Positions 41,580 through 51,113 of a stretch of 64,000 bases of DNA are shown here, piece after piece. A program made the position numbers and the translations under genes. The stretch's first letter is position 1; each line of letters starts with the position of its first letter. This stretch comes from Sphingobacterium sp. xlx-96 (GTDB lineage Bacteria; Bacteroidota; Bacteroidia; Sphingobacteriales; Sphingobacteriaceae). The stretch covers positions 496,001 through 560,000 of the forward strand of contig NZ_WFKM01000001.1 of NCBI RefSeq assembly GCF_011007365.1, given 5' to 3'. The notes below the pieces were generated by a model. The model was not told the origin of the DNA and did no database searches. It worked only from the letters and a program-made list of their open reading frames with translations.

Positions 41580-42193
41580 GTTTATTTGAAGATACATACT
41601 TAACGATTGGTCAGCCCTCTGAGGGTGTTTTTAGAGATAAAGGTAGTAAGTTTATTGCCTATGCTTACCCATTTAAAAAAGAGACGCACCTAAAGGAGAT
41701 TATTGCAACGCTGAAATCACTCCATCCAAAAGCGAGGCATCACTGTTGGGCTTATCGTCTAGGCACAGACCGTAGTGTTTTTCGTATTAATGATGATGGA
41801 GAACCTTCTGGCACTGCCGGGAGACCTATTCTAAATGTATTACTATCTAAGGATCTGACTAATATTTTGGTCGTGGTAGTACGTTATTTTGGAGGAACAT
41901 TGCTTGGTGTCCCTGGATTGATAAATGCTTATAAGATGGCGACTCAGGAAGCCCTAGCAGAGGTTGAGGTCATTGAAAAGACGGTCAATGATGTTTATGA
42001 TGTGTCTTTCGAATATTTGCAAATGAATGATGTAATGCGTCTATTAAAAGAAGAAGAAATTAGTGTTTTGAGCCAACAATTTGATAACAGCTGTGTTATT
42101 ACTATAGAAATTAGAAAAAATCTTGTAAACACGGTGTTGTCAAAATTGGATAAAATTGAGAAGACTAGCGCTAAATATTTGTACACTTTATGA
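41576..42193 (+). CDS. IMPACT/YigZ-family protein
   Basis: Cytoplasmic protein of 205 aa. N-terminal IMPACT (UPF0029) domain, residues about 15-125: RDKGSKFIAYAYPFKKE, KARHHCWAYRLG, NDDGEPSGTAGRPILNVLLS and VVVVRYFGGTLLGVPGLINAY, all hallmarks. A DUF1949-like ferredoxin fold follows. YigZ relatives have been linked to translation stress, no defined reaction. Start is GTG 41576 overlapping the previous stop (GTGA). Confidence 0.94.
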   Translation: MSLFEDTYLTIGQPSEGVFRDKGSKFIAYAYPFKKETHLKEIIATLKSLHPKARHHCWAYRLGTDRSVFRINDDGEPSGTAGRPILNVLLSKDLTNILVVVVRYFGGTLLGVPGLINAYKMATQEALAEVEVIEKTVNDVYDVSFEYLQMNDVMRLLKEEEISVLSQQFDNSCVITIEIRKNLVNTVLSKLDKIEKTSAKYLYTL

Positions 42194-43047
42194 TAGCAGA
42201 TACTGAATTGATTTTGAATGCGGACGGAAGTATATACCATCTCAATATTCTTCCGGATGATTTGGCTGATACGATAATATTTGTTGGTGATCCCGACCGA
42301 GTACCTTTGGTCTCAAAATATTTCGATAAAATAGAAATAAAGAAAGGAAAACGGGAGTTTGTGACACATACAGGGCTGTTACGAGGGCGACGTTTGTCGG
42401 TGATATCGACCGGTATTGGTACGGATAATATTGATATAGTAATCAACGAAATAGACGCTCTGGTAAATGTAGATTTCTCAACGAAGACACTTAAGGATAA
42501 ACTGAAAAGTGTAGATATTATAAGGATTGGAACCTCTGGTTCCATACAAGGAAATATTCCGATAGGTACTATTTTGGCGAGCGAGTTTGCTATTGGCTTT
42601 GATAATTTAATGCAATTCTATGTTAAAACCTATACGCCTATGGAGCAAATCCTGTCGGACAAAGTGGGGAGTCACTTTTCAAATTTGTCTTTTCGTCCAT
42701 ATATAGGTGCTGCTAGTCCTAAGTTATTAGCTAAATTTGCATCAGGAATTGCTCAGGGAATTACGATGACAGCCCCTGGATTTTATGGGCCACAGGGTAG
42801 GAGTGTCAGATCGCATAATATGTATCCGGATTTGATACAAAAAGCGAGCTCTTTCGTAACTAATGATGGTCGACATATAACTAATTTAGAAATGGAAACA
42901 GCTGGTATTTATGCACTTTCCAATATGTTTGGTCATCACGCACTTTCTGTAAATGCAGTATTGGCATCACGACTTGATGAAGAATTTTGTTCCAACCCTG
43001 CAGAAGTAATTGATAGGGCAATACAGTATGTATTAAATCGGATTTGA
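42190..43047 (+). CDS. Nucleoside phosphorylase (uridine phosphorylase-like)
   Basis: Phosphorolytic cleavage of nucleosides to base and (deoxy)ribose 1-phosphate; 285 aa, PNP_UDP_1 fold. Phosphate/ribose binding IIFVGDPDRVPLVSKYFD near 27, TGIGTDNIDIVINEID near 78, RIGTSGSIQGNIPIG near 115, and base/ribose region TNLEMETAGIYALSNMFGHH (MET motif) near 232. ATGA overlap with the upstream gene shows coupling. Base preference cannot be read. Only 5 nt separate its stop from that of the convergent rodA. Confidence 0.92.
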   Translation: MIADTELILNADGSIYHLNILPDDLADTIIFVGDPDRVPLVSKYFDKIEIKKGKREFVTHTGLLRGRRLSVISTGIGTDNIDIVINEIDALVNVDFSTKTLKDKLKSVDIIRIGTSGSIQGNIPIGTILASEFAIGFDNLMQFYVKTYTPMEQILSDKVGSHFSNLSFRPYIGAASPKLLAKFASGIAQGITMTAPGFYGPQGRSVRSHNMYPDLIQKASSFVTNDGRHITNLEMETAGIYALSNMFGHHALSVNAVLASRLDEEFCSNPAEVIDRAIQYVLNRI

Positions 43048-43052
43048 TATTG

Positions 43053-44327
43053 TTAATTGGGAGATAAACCTTTACGAGTAGAATCAAATTTTAACATTAT
43101 AAAAAGTAAAATTGTAAAACTCCACAGTGAGGATCCTCCATAACTAACAAATGGCAAAGGGATTCCTATAATAGGAACTAATCCAATGGTCATACTTAGA
43201 TTGATGAAGAAATGGAAGAATAAAATCGATGCAACACAGTAAGAGTAAATGCGAGCAAAGGCTGTCCGTTGTCTTTCGGCAATATGTATAATCCGGAATA
43301 ATAAAAATACATATAGGGCTACTACGGTAACAGAGCCTACAAACCCCCATTCCTCACCGATAGTACAAAAAATGAAGTCGGTACTTTGTTCCGGAACAAA
43401 GTTGTATTTCGTTTGTGTTCCTTGAAGATATCCTTTGCCGAAAAGCTGTCCTGAACCAATTGCAATCTGGGATTGGTTTAAGTTGTATCCTTCTCCTCTC
43501 GGATCATTGACTTTACCTAGTAAAATATCAATCCTACTACGTTGGTGAGGCTGTAAAATATTTTCCCAAGCAAAGTCAACACTCAACACATAGATGGATG
43601 CAGCTAAACAGAGTAGCGCAATATTAAGTATGTGCTTTCGCTTTGATCTATTGAAATAAGCCAAGGTCGCACAAATAGTAAAGATAATTCCGATCAATAT
43701 CCATTCGTTTTCAAGTACCAATGCTAGTACAAAAAGTAAAATAGCTAAGCCTCCCAATAGTAATAGTTTTGTGTTGACATAGCCCTCTCTATAGAAGACA
43801 AAAACTAGCGAGAAAAAAACAAGAGCCGAACCTGTATCAGGTTGTAATTTGATCAAAATAACAGGCAATAGCACAATGCCAGCTGCGACAGCAAGGGAGG
43901 TGAGATTAGGTGTTTTGCTAGCTTGGGAGTTGAGGTAATAAGACAGTAATAGACAGGTGGCTAGCTTTCCAAATTCAGAGGGCTGTAGTCGAAAAAAACC
44001 TAAGTCTATCCACGATTGATTACCATTTACATTTTTTCCTACAATAAGAACAGCAATTAAAAGTAAGATTACGACACCGTATACTATTGGTGTAACTGAA
44101 ATAAAAAAACGTTGGTCTATGATTAATATACTAAAACCAATTATGATTGCGGTAAATATAAAAAGGGCTTGTTTACCGTAGTTGGTAGCTAAATTAAAAA
44201 TATCTGGGTATTCTGGGTTATAGACTGCCGCATGTATATTAAACCAGCCTATAAGACATAGTGTGAACCAGATTGCAATCGTTGTCCAGTCTATTCGACC
44301 TAAAAAGCTATTTTTAGTGTTGTTCAT
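43053..44327 (-). CDS. rodA: Rod-shape-determining protein RodA
   Basis: SEDS-family peptidoglycan glycosyltransferase of the elongasome, 424 aa, about ten membrane helices. Hallmarks: GNQSWIDLGFFRLQPSEFGK near 115, KLQPDTGSALVFF near 160, GKGYLQGTQTKYNFVPEQST then DFIFCTIGEEWGF near 295, and GIPLPFVSYGGSSL near 395. Its start overlaps mrdA by 14 nt, matching the functional RodA-PBP2 pair. Last gene of the mre operon. Confidence 0.97.
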   Translation of the reverse strand: MNNTKNSFLGRIDWTTIAIWFTLCLIGWFNIHAAVYNPEYPDIFNLATNYGKQALFIFTAIIIGFSILIIDQRFFISVTPIVYGVVILLLIAVLIVGKNVNGNQSWIDLGFFRLQPSEFGKLATCLLLSYYLNSQASKTPNLTSLAVAAGIVLLPVILIKLQPDTGSALVFFSLVFVFYREGYVNTKLLLLGGLAILLFVLALVLENEWILIGIIFTICATLAYFNRSKRKHILNIALLCLAASIYVLSVDFAWENILQPHQRSRIDILLGKVNDPRGEGYNLNQSQIAIGSGQLFGKGYLQGTQTKYNFVPEQSTDFIFCTIGEEWGFVGSVTVVALYVFLLFRIIHIAERQRTAFARIYSYCVASILFFHFFINLSMTIGLVPIIGIPLPFVSYGGSSLWSFTILLFIMLKFDSTRKGLSPN

Positions 44328-46287
44328 ATCTACGGCTTAATTGGCTTTGGTGGACTAATAGTGATGATTTTTGTGCTCTTTGTGCAATTTGCTTTTTTAC
44401 CTGCGTACTGTCTTTTTTTTCTTTGTTATTATCTTTCTTACTTTCCGTCGGTTTTGCTTTTACCTGAGGTAACAGGCTGGCATTTAATATGCGGTCCTGA
44501 AGATATTTTGGTAGCGTTATCGTGTCGCGGAGATGTTTTTCGACAAGCATACTTGCTATAGGTCCAGCCCAGGTTCCTCCATAACCGGCATTTTCGACAA
44601 AGACTGCAATCGCTATTTTAGGGTTTACACGAGGAGCAAATGCGAAAAATACGGCATGATTTTCACCATGTGGGTTTTGTACAGTACCTGTTTTTGCACA
44701 CATTTCAATGCCATTTATACGCACGGAGGAAGCAGTACCTCCCGGGGCGTTGACCGCTCTACTCATTCCTTCAATAACAGGTTCATAATGTTGTGCATCT
44801 ACTCCTGCAAATATCTTTTCGGTGAACTCTTTTTTGATAATTTGTTTTTGGCCTATACCTTTGATAAGGTGAGGACGATAGTAAAAACCCCTGTTGGCTA
44901 CAATAGCCATGATATTAGCCATTTGCAGTGGAGTGATGCCCAATTCTCCCTGACCGATTGATTGGGAAATGGTATAACTTGATCCCCACTTTTCGCTTCC
45001 AAAGCGTTTCGTATAATAGCTGGCGGGATACACATTTCCTCCTTTTTCCCCAGGTAGATCAATCCCCAAAGGATGGCCTAAGCCAAATTTATGAAGTCCT
45101 TCCCGCCAGAGCTCATAGGCTTTTGGTCCAGACATGCTCCTCGAATCAATCATACGGGCATAAACATAGCCGTAGTAAGTATTACAGGATTTGGCAATTG
45201 ATTTAACTAGATCTGTAGGGCCGTCAACGTGTGTACAACGCATGATTCTACCTGCTCCATATCTATAGCCGCCGGGACAATTGAAAATGGTGTGCGGTGT
45301 AATAACACCCGCCTGAAGCCCCGTGAGTGCAGCGACAACCTTGAATACAGATCCAGGGGGATAGGAAGCCTGAATAGGTCTATTAAACATAGGTTTGTGA
45401 GGATCGTATAACAACTTCATATAGTTGTTTCCGCGTTGTCTTCCTACCATTAAATTCGGGTTGTAGCTTGGACTGCTGACATAGGATAGAATCTCCCCGG
45501 TTGAGGGTTCGATAGCTACAACCGAACCTAATTTGTTTTTCATCAGTTTTTCGGCCAATAGTTGTAATTCCTTGTCAAGAGAAGATACGAGTCCATCTCC
45601 AGATACCGCTAGGGTGTCGTATTTGCCATCCATAAATACACCTTGAGCACGGCCAAAAACATCAACCATTTGATTTTTGACTCCACGTTGTCCCCTTAAG
45701 AGCTCTTCGTAAGAGCGTTCTACCCCCGAGGCACCAATGTAATCTCCACGTTTGTAGAAATTATTTGAACGTTCAATATCTTTTTCATTTACCTCTTGAA
45801 TATAACCTAAAAATTGCGCTGCAATGCTATCTGGGTATTGACGCACCGTACGAGGTTGTGCTTGGAAACCTCTAAATTTGTCTAAATGTTCTTGCAGTAC
45901 AGCGAAAGTTTCTGCGCTCATCATTCCTTCAAATATTGAAGCCCGGAAGGGTGAAAACGAACGAGCTTTATTCATCCGGGAGATAAAACCTGCTTTGTCA
46001 ATTTCAAGTAGACGACACAGCAATAATGTATCTATATCTTTTACCTCACGCGGTATGACTAGGAGGTCATAAACAGGTTCGTTTTGAACAAGTATTTTTC
46101 CATTTCTATCCAAGATTACACCCCTTGCAGGGTATACTACAGTTTTTCGGAGCACATTATTATTGGCTGATAGTAGATAAGAATCATCTATAATCTGAAG
46201 ATAGAATAGACGAGCTACAATAATCAGCGCTATAGCTATGAATATCCCTTGTATAATGTACTTTCGTTCGAAGAAACTATTGTTCAT
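44314..46287 (-). CDS. mrdA: Penicillin-binding protein 2 (peptidoglycan DD-transpeptidase)
   Basis: Class B PBP of the elongasome, 657 aa. One N-terminal membrane helix (IIQGIFIAIALIIVARLFYL), pedestal domain with VYPARGVILDRNGKILVQNE, and transpeptidase domain with the active-site SVFK (Ser313, Lys316 in ASYPPGSVFKVVAAL), SCN in SIAKSCNTYYG, and KTG in CAKTGTVQNPHGENHAVFFA. The C-terminus has an unusually Lys/Gln-rich cytoplasm-like tail (about 60 residues). Partner of RodA, encoded with 14-nt overlap. Confidence 0.97.
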   Translation of the reverse strand: MNNSFFERKYIIQGIFIAIALIIVARLFYLQIIDDSYLLSANNNVLRKTVVYPARGVILDRNGKILVQNEPVYDLLVIPREVKDIDTLLLCRLLEIDKAGFISRMNKARSFSPFRASIFEGMMSAETFAVLQEHLDKFRGFQAQPRTVRQYPDSIAAQFLGYIQEVNEKDIERSNNFYKRGDYIGASGVERSYEELLRGQRGVKNQMVDVFGRAQGVFMDGKYDTLAVSGDGLVSSLDKELQLLAEKLMKNKLGSVVAIEPSTGEILSYVSSPSYNPNLMVGRQRGNNYMKLLYDPHKPMFNRPIQASYPPGSVFKVVAALTGLQAGVITPHTIFNCPGGYRYGAGRIMRCTHVDGPTDLVKSIAKSCNTYYGYVYARMIDSRSMSGPKAYELWREGLHKFGLGHPLGIDLPGEKGGNVYPASYYTKRFGSEKWGSSYTISQSIGQGELGITPLQMANIMAIVANRGFYYRPHLIKGIGQKQIIKKEFTEKIFAGVDAQHYEPVIEGMSRAVNAPGGTASSVRINGIEMCAKTGTVQNPHGENHAVFFAFAPRVNPKIAIAVFVENAGYGGTWAGPIASMLVEKHLRDTITLPKYLQDRILNASLLPQVKAKPTESKKDNNKEKKDSTQVKKQIAQRAQKSSLLVHQSQLSRRYEQH

Positions 46288-46293
46288 GTCGCT

Positions 46294-46818
46294 TTAGTTA
46301 ATCAATCTTGATTTGCGATTGTAGGTAATCAAGCTAATGATAAGAATGACCACTACCGTGAATAAGCTGCTGAAAAGTATACTTGCTAACGTATATAGTA
46401 TATCCTGAAAGGAGAACACTTCTGTTAGAAATAGGACAAGATGATGTATAAATGTCCCTAGAAATAAGTAGGTTGAAAACCATTTAAATCCCATGTTTCC
46501 CCAACTCGGAGTTTGAAAAGAAGCCTGTTCATCCATCTCCAGTGTGATTTTGTGAAAGAAAATACGAAACCAAGCCAAAGCTACACAAGCAGCCGCATGT
46601 ACGCCTATGCTGTCATAAAATGCGTCTACGGTAAGACCTGTAAGAAATGCAAGTAGAAAAAGAACAAAATTGGATATACCTGTAGGTAATAAAAGTATGA
46701 TAAGGATGTAAGGAAACAATGCTGCTATATTGTAATATCCAATATTTTTGAATACGGCTACCTGCAATACAATAAGTATCAAGAAGCGGATGATATTGAA
46801 AACGATTACCCTAGCCAT
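46294..46818 (-). CDS. mreD: Rod-shape-determining protein MreD
   Basis: Inner-membrane protein of 174 aa with about five hydrophobic segments (LILIVLQVAVFKNIGYYNIA, LFPYILIILLLPTG, FVLFLLAFLTGLTVDAFYDS, LGTFIHHLVLFLTEVF). Short and poorly conserved as usual for MreD; identity rests on its place between mreC and mrdA and the GLTVDAFYDSIGVHA segment. It overlaps mreC by 8 nt and is 6 nt from mrdA. Confidence 0.9.
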   Translation of the reverse strand: MARVIVFNIIRFLILIVLQVAVFKNIGYYNIAALFPYILIILLLPTGISNFVLFLLAFLTGLTVDAFYDSIGVHAAACVALAWFRIFFHKITLEMDEQASFQTPSWGNMGFKWFSTYLFLGTFIHHLVLFLTEVFSFQDILYTLASILFSSLFTVVVILIISLITYNRKSRLIN

Positions 46819-47653
46819 TATCTTTGTTTTGTTTTTCTAATTCTAATTTCTCCATTGCCATTTTATCTTTTACGATGTAGACATGATTAAGATTAATAAA
46901 ATTTGTCGTCAATAGGACCCGTATGTCCTTAAAGCTTTCTCCTGAAGTCAAATCGGTCTGCACGATGTGTCCAACTTTAATTCCCTTTGGAAACTTAGTG
47001 GAATATCCTGACGTAAAGACAGGTTGTCCCACATAAACCTTTACGTGATTTGGAATATCCCGTACCATGGCGTAGCGCGGATCTTGATTGTTACCCCAAA
47101 CTAAGGATCCAAATGCAGTACCGGTACTATCTAGCGTGACAGATATTTTACTATCAGGATGTAATAGTGATTTGATGGTGCTAAAATGAGGCGATACATT
47201 CAGTACTGTGCCGACAACCCCGTTGGAGGTAATTACGCCCATATCTTTCTCTATACCATCTATCGACCCTTTATTAATAGTTAGATAATTACTTTTTTGA
47301 TGAACACTGTTATTGACAACTGAGGCAACAAGAAATTCATATCGTGAATTATCAATGCTATCCACGATATTTACAGAGTCTTTCGTACTATCAGAGGAAG
47401 TTATATTTTGTAACTTCTGACGCAGTAATGCGTTCTCATTTGTTAATTGTTCATTAGTTGCGCGCAATGACAGGTATTCTTTCCACGAGTTCACATTGCC
47501 ATAAAAAGAACCAATAATAACATTTGAGGAATTTACAAAGGAAGAACGTTGGTAATTGTTGTTCTGAACAACGAGGAAAATAGAAAAGGTGAAAAAAAGA
47601 ATAAACCAAAAAAAGGCGTTATATCTTACCAAAAAGAGCCATAGGTTTTTCAT
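46811..47653 (-). CDS. mreC: Rod-shape-determining protein MreC
   Basis: Periplasmic elongasome scaffold of 280 aa that activates PBP2-RodA. A single membrane helix (residues 12-28, FFWFILFFTFSIFLVVQ), a coiled coil (about 65-95, EYLSLRATNEQLTNENALLR) and the two-beta-barrel MreC domain (YLTINKGSIDGIEKDMGVIT, GVVGTVLNVSPHFSTIKSLL, GTAFGSLVWGN, GLPVFTSGYSTKFPKG-like VFTSGYSTKFPKGIKVGHI). Follows mreB after a 104-nt gap with a terminator-like hairpin. Confidence 0.95.
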   Translation of the reverse strand: MKNLWLFLVRYNAFFWFILFFTFSIFLVVQNNNYQRSSFVNSSNVIIGSFYGNVNSWKEYLSLRATNEQLTNENALLRQKLQNITSSDSTKDSVNIVDSIDNSRYEFLVASVVNNSVHQKSNYLTINKGSIDGIEKDMGVITSNGVVGTVLNVSPHFSTIKSLLHPDSKISVTLDSTGTAFGSLVWGNNQDPRYAMVRDIPNHVKVYVGQPVFTSGYSTKFPKGIKVGHIVQTDLTSGESFKDIRVLLTTNFINLNHVYIVKDKMAMEKLELEKQNKDNG

Positions 47654-47691
47654 ATTTTTCCGTAGAGATTTATTTCGTTATCTAAAAAATA

Positions 47692-47727
47692 CGCGATATA
47701 GAAGAAGATTAACTTTTCTATATCGCG
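47692..47727 (-). terminator. Terminator-like hairpin between mreB and mreC
   Basis: CGCGATATAGAA (47692-47703) and TTCTATATCGCG (47716-47727) pair perfectly over 12 bp; on the minus strand the stem is followed by TATTTTTTAG. Partial read-through would give more MreB than MreCD-PBP2-RodA. Confidence 0.7.
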
Positions 47728-47757
47728 CAGAAGTATTTTTATTTTACCTTGTTTTCG

Positions 47758-48780
47758 TTATTGCATCAAAAACTTGAATCTTCCGATATTCTTAAGCGCT
47801 ATTCCTGTTCCTCTTACAACAGCACGTAATGGATCTTCCGCGACATGTATAGGTAGTTTTGTTTTGGCTTGTAATCTTTTGTCAAGACCTCTCAGTAAAG
47901 CTCCTCCACCGGTTAAATATATTCCAGTCTGATAGATATCCGCAGATAATTCAGGAGGAGTGATTTCTAGTGCTTTTAATATAGCCTCTTCAATTTTTGA
48001 AATGGACTTGTCCAAACAATGTGCAATCTCGGTATAAGAAACGGTTATTTGTTTAGGAATACCTGTCATCAAATCACGTCCTTGTACCGCAAAATCTTCT
48101 GGTGGATCCGTAAGCTCCGGGAGCGCAGCACCAACCTCAATCTTAATTTTTTCTGCAGTTCGGTCTCCAATCATAATATTATGTTGACGACGAATGTATT
48201 GCACGATATCGGAGTCAAAGTTGTCACCTCCCACACGGATAGATTGATCACAAACAATTCCTGATAGTGCTATCACCGCAATCTCTGTCGTACCCCCACC
48301 GATATCAATAATCATATTTCCTACAGGTTCTTCCACATCGATTCCGATACCTACCGCAGCAGCCATGGGTTCGTGAATGAGGTAGACTTCTTTAGCACCG
48401 GCAATTTCTGCCGAATCTCGAACGGCACGCTTTTCTACCTCCGTAATACCGGAAGGTATACATACTACCATACGCAACGATGGAAAAAACCATGATTTGC
48501 CATTGGTTACCAATTTTACCATTCCTCTTATTAGATGTTCAGCCGCAGTAAAATCTGCGATAACCCCATCTCTAAGTGGTCTAACTGTTTTTATGTTGTC
48601 GTGGGTTTTACCTTCCATCTGCATAGCCTGTCTGCCTATCGCAATGACCTTGTTTGTTGTCCGATCAAAAGCTACAATCGAAGGCTCGTCCACTACTACT
48701 TTGTCATTATGTATTATTAAGGTATTTGCCGTACCCAAGTCAATCGCAACTTCTTGCGTAAACCAATTGAATAACCCCAT
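47758..48780 (-). CDS. mreB: Rod-shape-determining protein MreB (bacterial actin)
   Basis: Actin-like ATPase of 340 aa forming membrane-bound filaments that organise lateral wall synthesis. Phosphate 1 EVAIDLGTANTLIIH (10-24), phosphate 2 GNMIIDIGGGTTEIAVIALS (about 155), adenosine site GIYLTGGGALLRGLDKRL (about 283), plus HEPMAAAVGIG. N-terminal MGLFNWF is a short membrane-binding start. First gene of the operon. Confidence 0.98.
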   Translation of the reverse strand: MGLFNWFTQEVAIDLGTANTLIIHNDKVVVDEPSIVAFDRTTNKVIAIGRQAMQMEGKTHDNIKTVRPLRDGVIADFTAAEHLIRGMVKLVTNGKSWFFPSLRMVVCIPSGITEVEKRAVRDSAEIAGAKEVYLIHEPMAAAVGIGIDVEEPVGNMIIDIGGGTTEIAVIALSGIVCDQSIRVGGDNFDSDIVQYIRRQHNIMIGDRTAEKIKIEVGAALPELTDPPEDFAVQGRDLMTGIPKQITVSYTEIAHCLDKSISKIEEAILKALEITPPELSADIYQTGIYLTGGGALLRGLDKRLQAKTKLPIHVAEDPLRAVVRGTGIALKNIGRFKFLMQ

Positions 48781-48813
48781 TTAGTAAGTCCTAATTCTGT
48801 TTTAATTTTAATG

Positions 48814-48821
48814 CAAACCTA
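48814..48821 (-). promoter_or_regulatory. -7 promoter element of mreB
   Basis: On the minus strand TAGGTTTG matches TAnnTTTG, 33 nt before the ATG; no TTTG at the right distance for a -33 box. Confidence 0.5.
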
Positions 48822-48926
48822 ATGAAAAAAAATCTATTATGGTAACTGAACTCTACAAAAATGTCAAATAAAATCATGTTGATTTTTGATCAGAAACCAT
48901 CTGTTAAAACGCTATAAATGCTCGTG

Positions 48927-50615
48927 TTATTGTATCAAAGTGCCGATATAATAATTGAAGGTGTCAATTTCTATATTATCTTTTTTTAAGTTAGGTATCT
49001 CTATTTTTGTAAACGTATCTTTAAGTAGTATACGGATCTTTTTTTTGCCTTTTAATCCGATGTGTACTGGCATGTTGAAATCTGGGATATCACTAATCCA
49101 TCTCCCTAATACGTTTCCGTCTGATCCGATTTGGATTTCCAAAGTCGGTATAGCTGTGGTTTGAACATATTGAGCAAAGAAGGGGCGTAGATTGAAACCG
49201 GATTCAGTGCTTACAAAATTAACAATATCGTTATAATCTACTCCCGAATGGTAGAATTTTTCATTAAGGCTTCTGAGTATTGATCTCCATTTTTCGTCGT
49301 TGTCAATTATTGTACGTATCATATTCAGTATTACGCCTCCTTTCAGATACATATCTCCAGAACCTTCCTTGTTTACATGGTAAGGCCCCTGTAGAGGTCT
49401 GTCATTGAGAATGCCTGTACGATTTCCATGAACATAATCTTGACTTGCTTTTTTACCATAGAAGTAGTCAATGAATAATGCTTCGGAGTAATTGGTGAAG
49501 CTCTCGTGTATCCACATGTCGCCAAGGTCTTTTGCTGTAATATTGTTGCCAAACCATTCATGGCCCGATTCATGAACAATGATGAAGTCCCATTTTTTAC
49601 CCCAGCCTGTGTTAGATCCGTCGCTACCTAGATATCCGTTTTGGTATTTGTTCCCGTAAGCAATTGCACTTTGGTGCTCCATGCCTAAATGAGCTGTTTC
49701 AACGAGCTTATATCCATCTTTGTAAAATGGATAAGGGCCAAACCAATGCTCAAATGCTTGTAGGGTTTCTCTCACATTTTTTTGTAGATGTTCTCTTTTA
49801 TTTTTTTGATTATTCTCTCGCAAGACATAATAATTAATATCCAAGTTACCATTTACTCCTTTATAAATTTCTTTGAAATGGACGTAGTCTCCTATATTTA
49901 AAGCGACATTATAGTTGTTTATTGGGTTTTCTACTCTCCAGTGAAATTTGCGATAGCCATCTTTAAGATCTTCTGTCCGAATGAGTCTTCCATTCGAAAC
50001 ATTGATTACGTCTTTGGGAACTGAAACTGAAATCAACATGCTGTCCACTTCGTCAGATTGATGGTCTTTATTGGGCCACCATACACTCGCACCCAATTTT
50101 TGGCAAGCGGTAGCTACAAAAGGGAGACCATTACTGTCCTTTTTCCAGTCAAAGCCTCCATCCCAAGGGGCACGAGTAGCCTGCAAAGGATGACCGGAAT
50201 AATGTACTCTAAAAGAATCTATCTTTCCGTTTTCAATAGTTGTCGGGAAATCTATAAATACAGCATTGTACGACCTGTTGAACGGGATCTCGCTCCCCTG
50301 ATATTCGACTTTGTCTACACTCAGGTTGTCAAATAAATCAAACTGCAGGCGATCAAATGGATTGACTGCTTTGAATTTGAATAGATTGGATACACAAATC
50401 GACTTATTGTCGATATCAATACGGACATCTAGATGGTAATATAGGATGTCGTAGCAGGTACGCAAAGGTGTTAATTGACCGCGTAGAGAATCCGCCTCAA
50501 AGAATATATCTTTGGCTTTCATGAGTTGTGCATCATTCTCCTTGGGTATAATTATGATTATAAGAGTAAGGAAAATAGAAAATAAATTTGTGTATCTATG
50601 CGTTGCTTTCTGCAT
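48927..50615 (-). CDS. M1-family zinc metallopeptidase (aminopeptidase N-like), exported
   Basis: Exported aminopeptidase of 562 aa with an N-terminal signal segment (LFSIFLTLIIIII). The zinc site is HESGH at residues 348-352 followed by Glu371 in WIHESF, the HEXXH-x18-E pattern of gluzincins; the aminopeptidase loop GAMEN reads GMEHQ here. The N-terminal beta domain has YHLDVRIDIDNKSICVSN. It is shorter than classical 850-aa members, lacking the C-terminal helical domain, as in the short Bacteroidota group. The start overlaps the thioesterase gene by 20 nt, so both are one transcript. Confidence 0.92.
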   Translation of the reverse strand: MQKATHRYTNLFSIFLTLIIIIIPKENDAQLMKAKDIFFEADSLRGQLTPLRTCYDILYYHLDVRIDIDNKSICVSNLFKFKAVNPFDRLQFDLFDNLSVDKVEYQGSEIPFNRSYNAVFIDFPTTIENGKIDSFRVHYSGHPLQATRAPWDGGFDWKKDSNGLPFVATACQKLGASVWWPNKDHQSDEVDSMLISVSVPKDVINVSNGRLIRTEDLKDGYRKFHWRVENPINNYNVALNIGDYVHFKEIYKGVNGNLDINYYVLRENNQKNKREHLQKNVRETLQAFEHWFGPYPFYKDGYKLVETAHLGMEHQSAIAYGNKYQNGYLGSDGSNTGWGKKWDFIIVHESGHEWFGNNITAKDLGDMWIHESFTNYSEALFIDYFYGKKASQDYVHGNRTGILNDRPLQGPYHVNKEGSGDMYLKGGVILNMIRTIIDNDEKWRSILRSLNEKFYHSGVDYNDIVNFVSTESGFNLRPFFAQYVQTTAIPTLEIQIGSDGNVLGRWISDIPDFNMPVHIGLKGKKKIRILLKDTFTKIEIPNLKKDNIEIDTFNYYIGTLIQ

Positions 50616-51045
50616 AGTTTTCTGATTTTGGGATTTTTTCTAAGATTTCATACCAATCTGAAGGGATGTCAGTAAGCTTTCTATCAACGAGGTTTAACCA
50701 AGCACCGTCGACATTTACCTCTGCAGCTTTTACCTGATTTTCTTTGTATACGATGTGTTGAAAGGAAAAACGTGCATTGCTTCTGTTTAATTTAGTAAGC
50801 AGCACGTCCACCTTTATGTATTCATCTAGCTTTACTTCTCTGAAATAGATGAGCTCTTCTCGGAAAAGAATAGGCCCGATTTTCTGCCTTGCAAATTCAT
50901 CCAAAGATAACCCCATTTTGTTTAACATATTACTTCGTGCCTGGGCACAGAAATCGGCATAAGCGGAATGTCTAAGATGACGATTTGCATCTATTTGAGA
51001 CCATAGGACCTGACCTTCGTAAAAGGTTTTGTTCTGCATATCCAT
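50596..51045 (-). CDS. Acyl-CoA thioesterase (hotdog fold, 4HBT)
   Basis: Cytoplasmic thioester hydrolase of 149 aa. The 4HBT active-site region is VLWSQIDANRHLRHSAYADF, with Asp in the usual catalytic place and H in the HxxY-like part, then LDEFARQKIGPILFREELIY and VKAAEVNVDGAWLNLV. Similar to YbgC/FcbC-type enzymes; acyl substrate unknown. First gene of a pair with the M1 peptidase, whose start lies within it. Confidence 0.88.
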   Translation of the reverse strand: MDMQNKTFYEGQVLWSQIDANRHLRHSAYADFCAQARSNMLNKMGLSLDEFARQKIGPILFREELIYFREVKLDEYIKVDVLLTKLNRSNARFSFQHIVYKENQVKAAEVNVDGAWLNLVDRKLTDIPSDWYEILEKIPKSENYAESNA

Positions 51046-51113
51046 TTGTTTTTATAATTACTTGTATTTTTCGTATTTTAAAAATGCAAGATAACTAACA
51101 AATGACAAAATCA

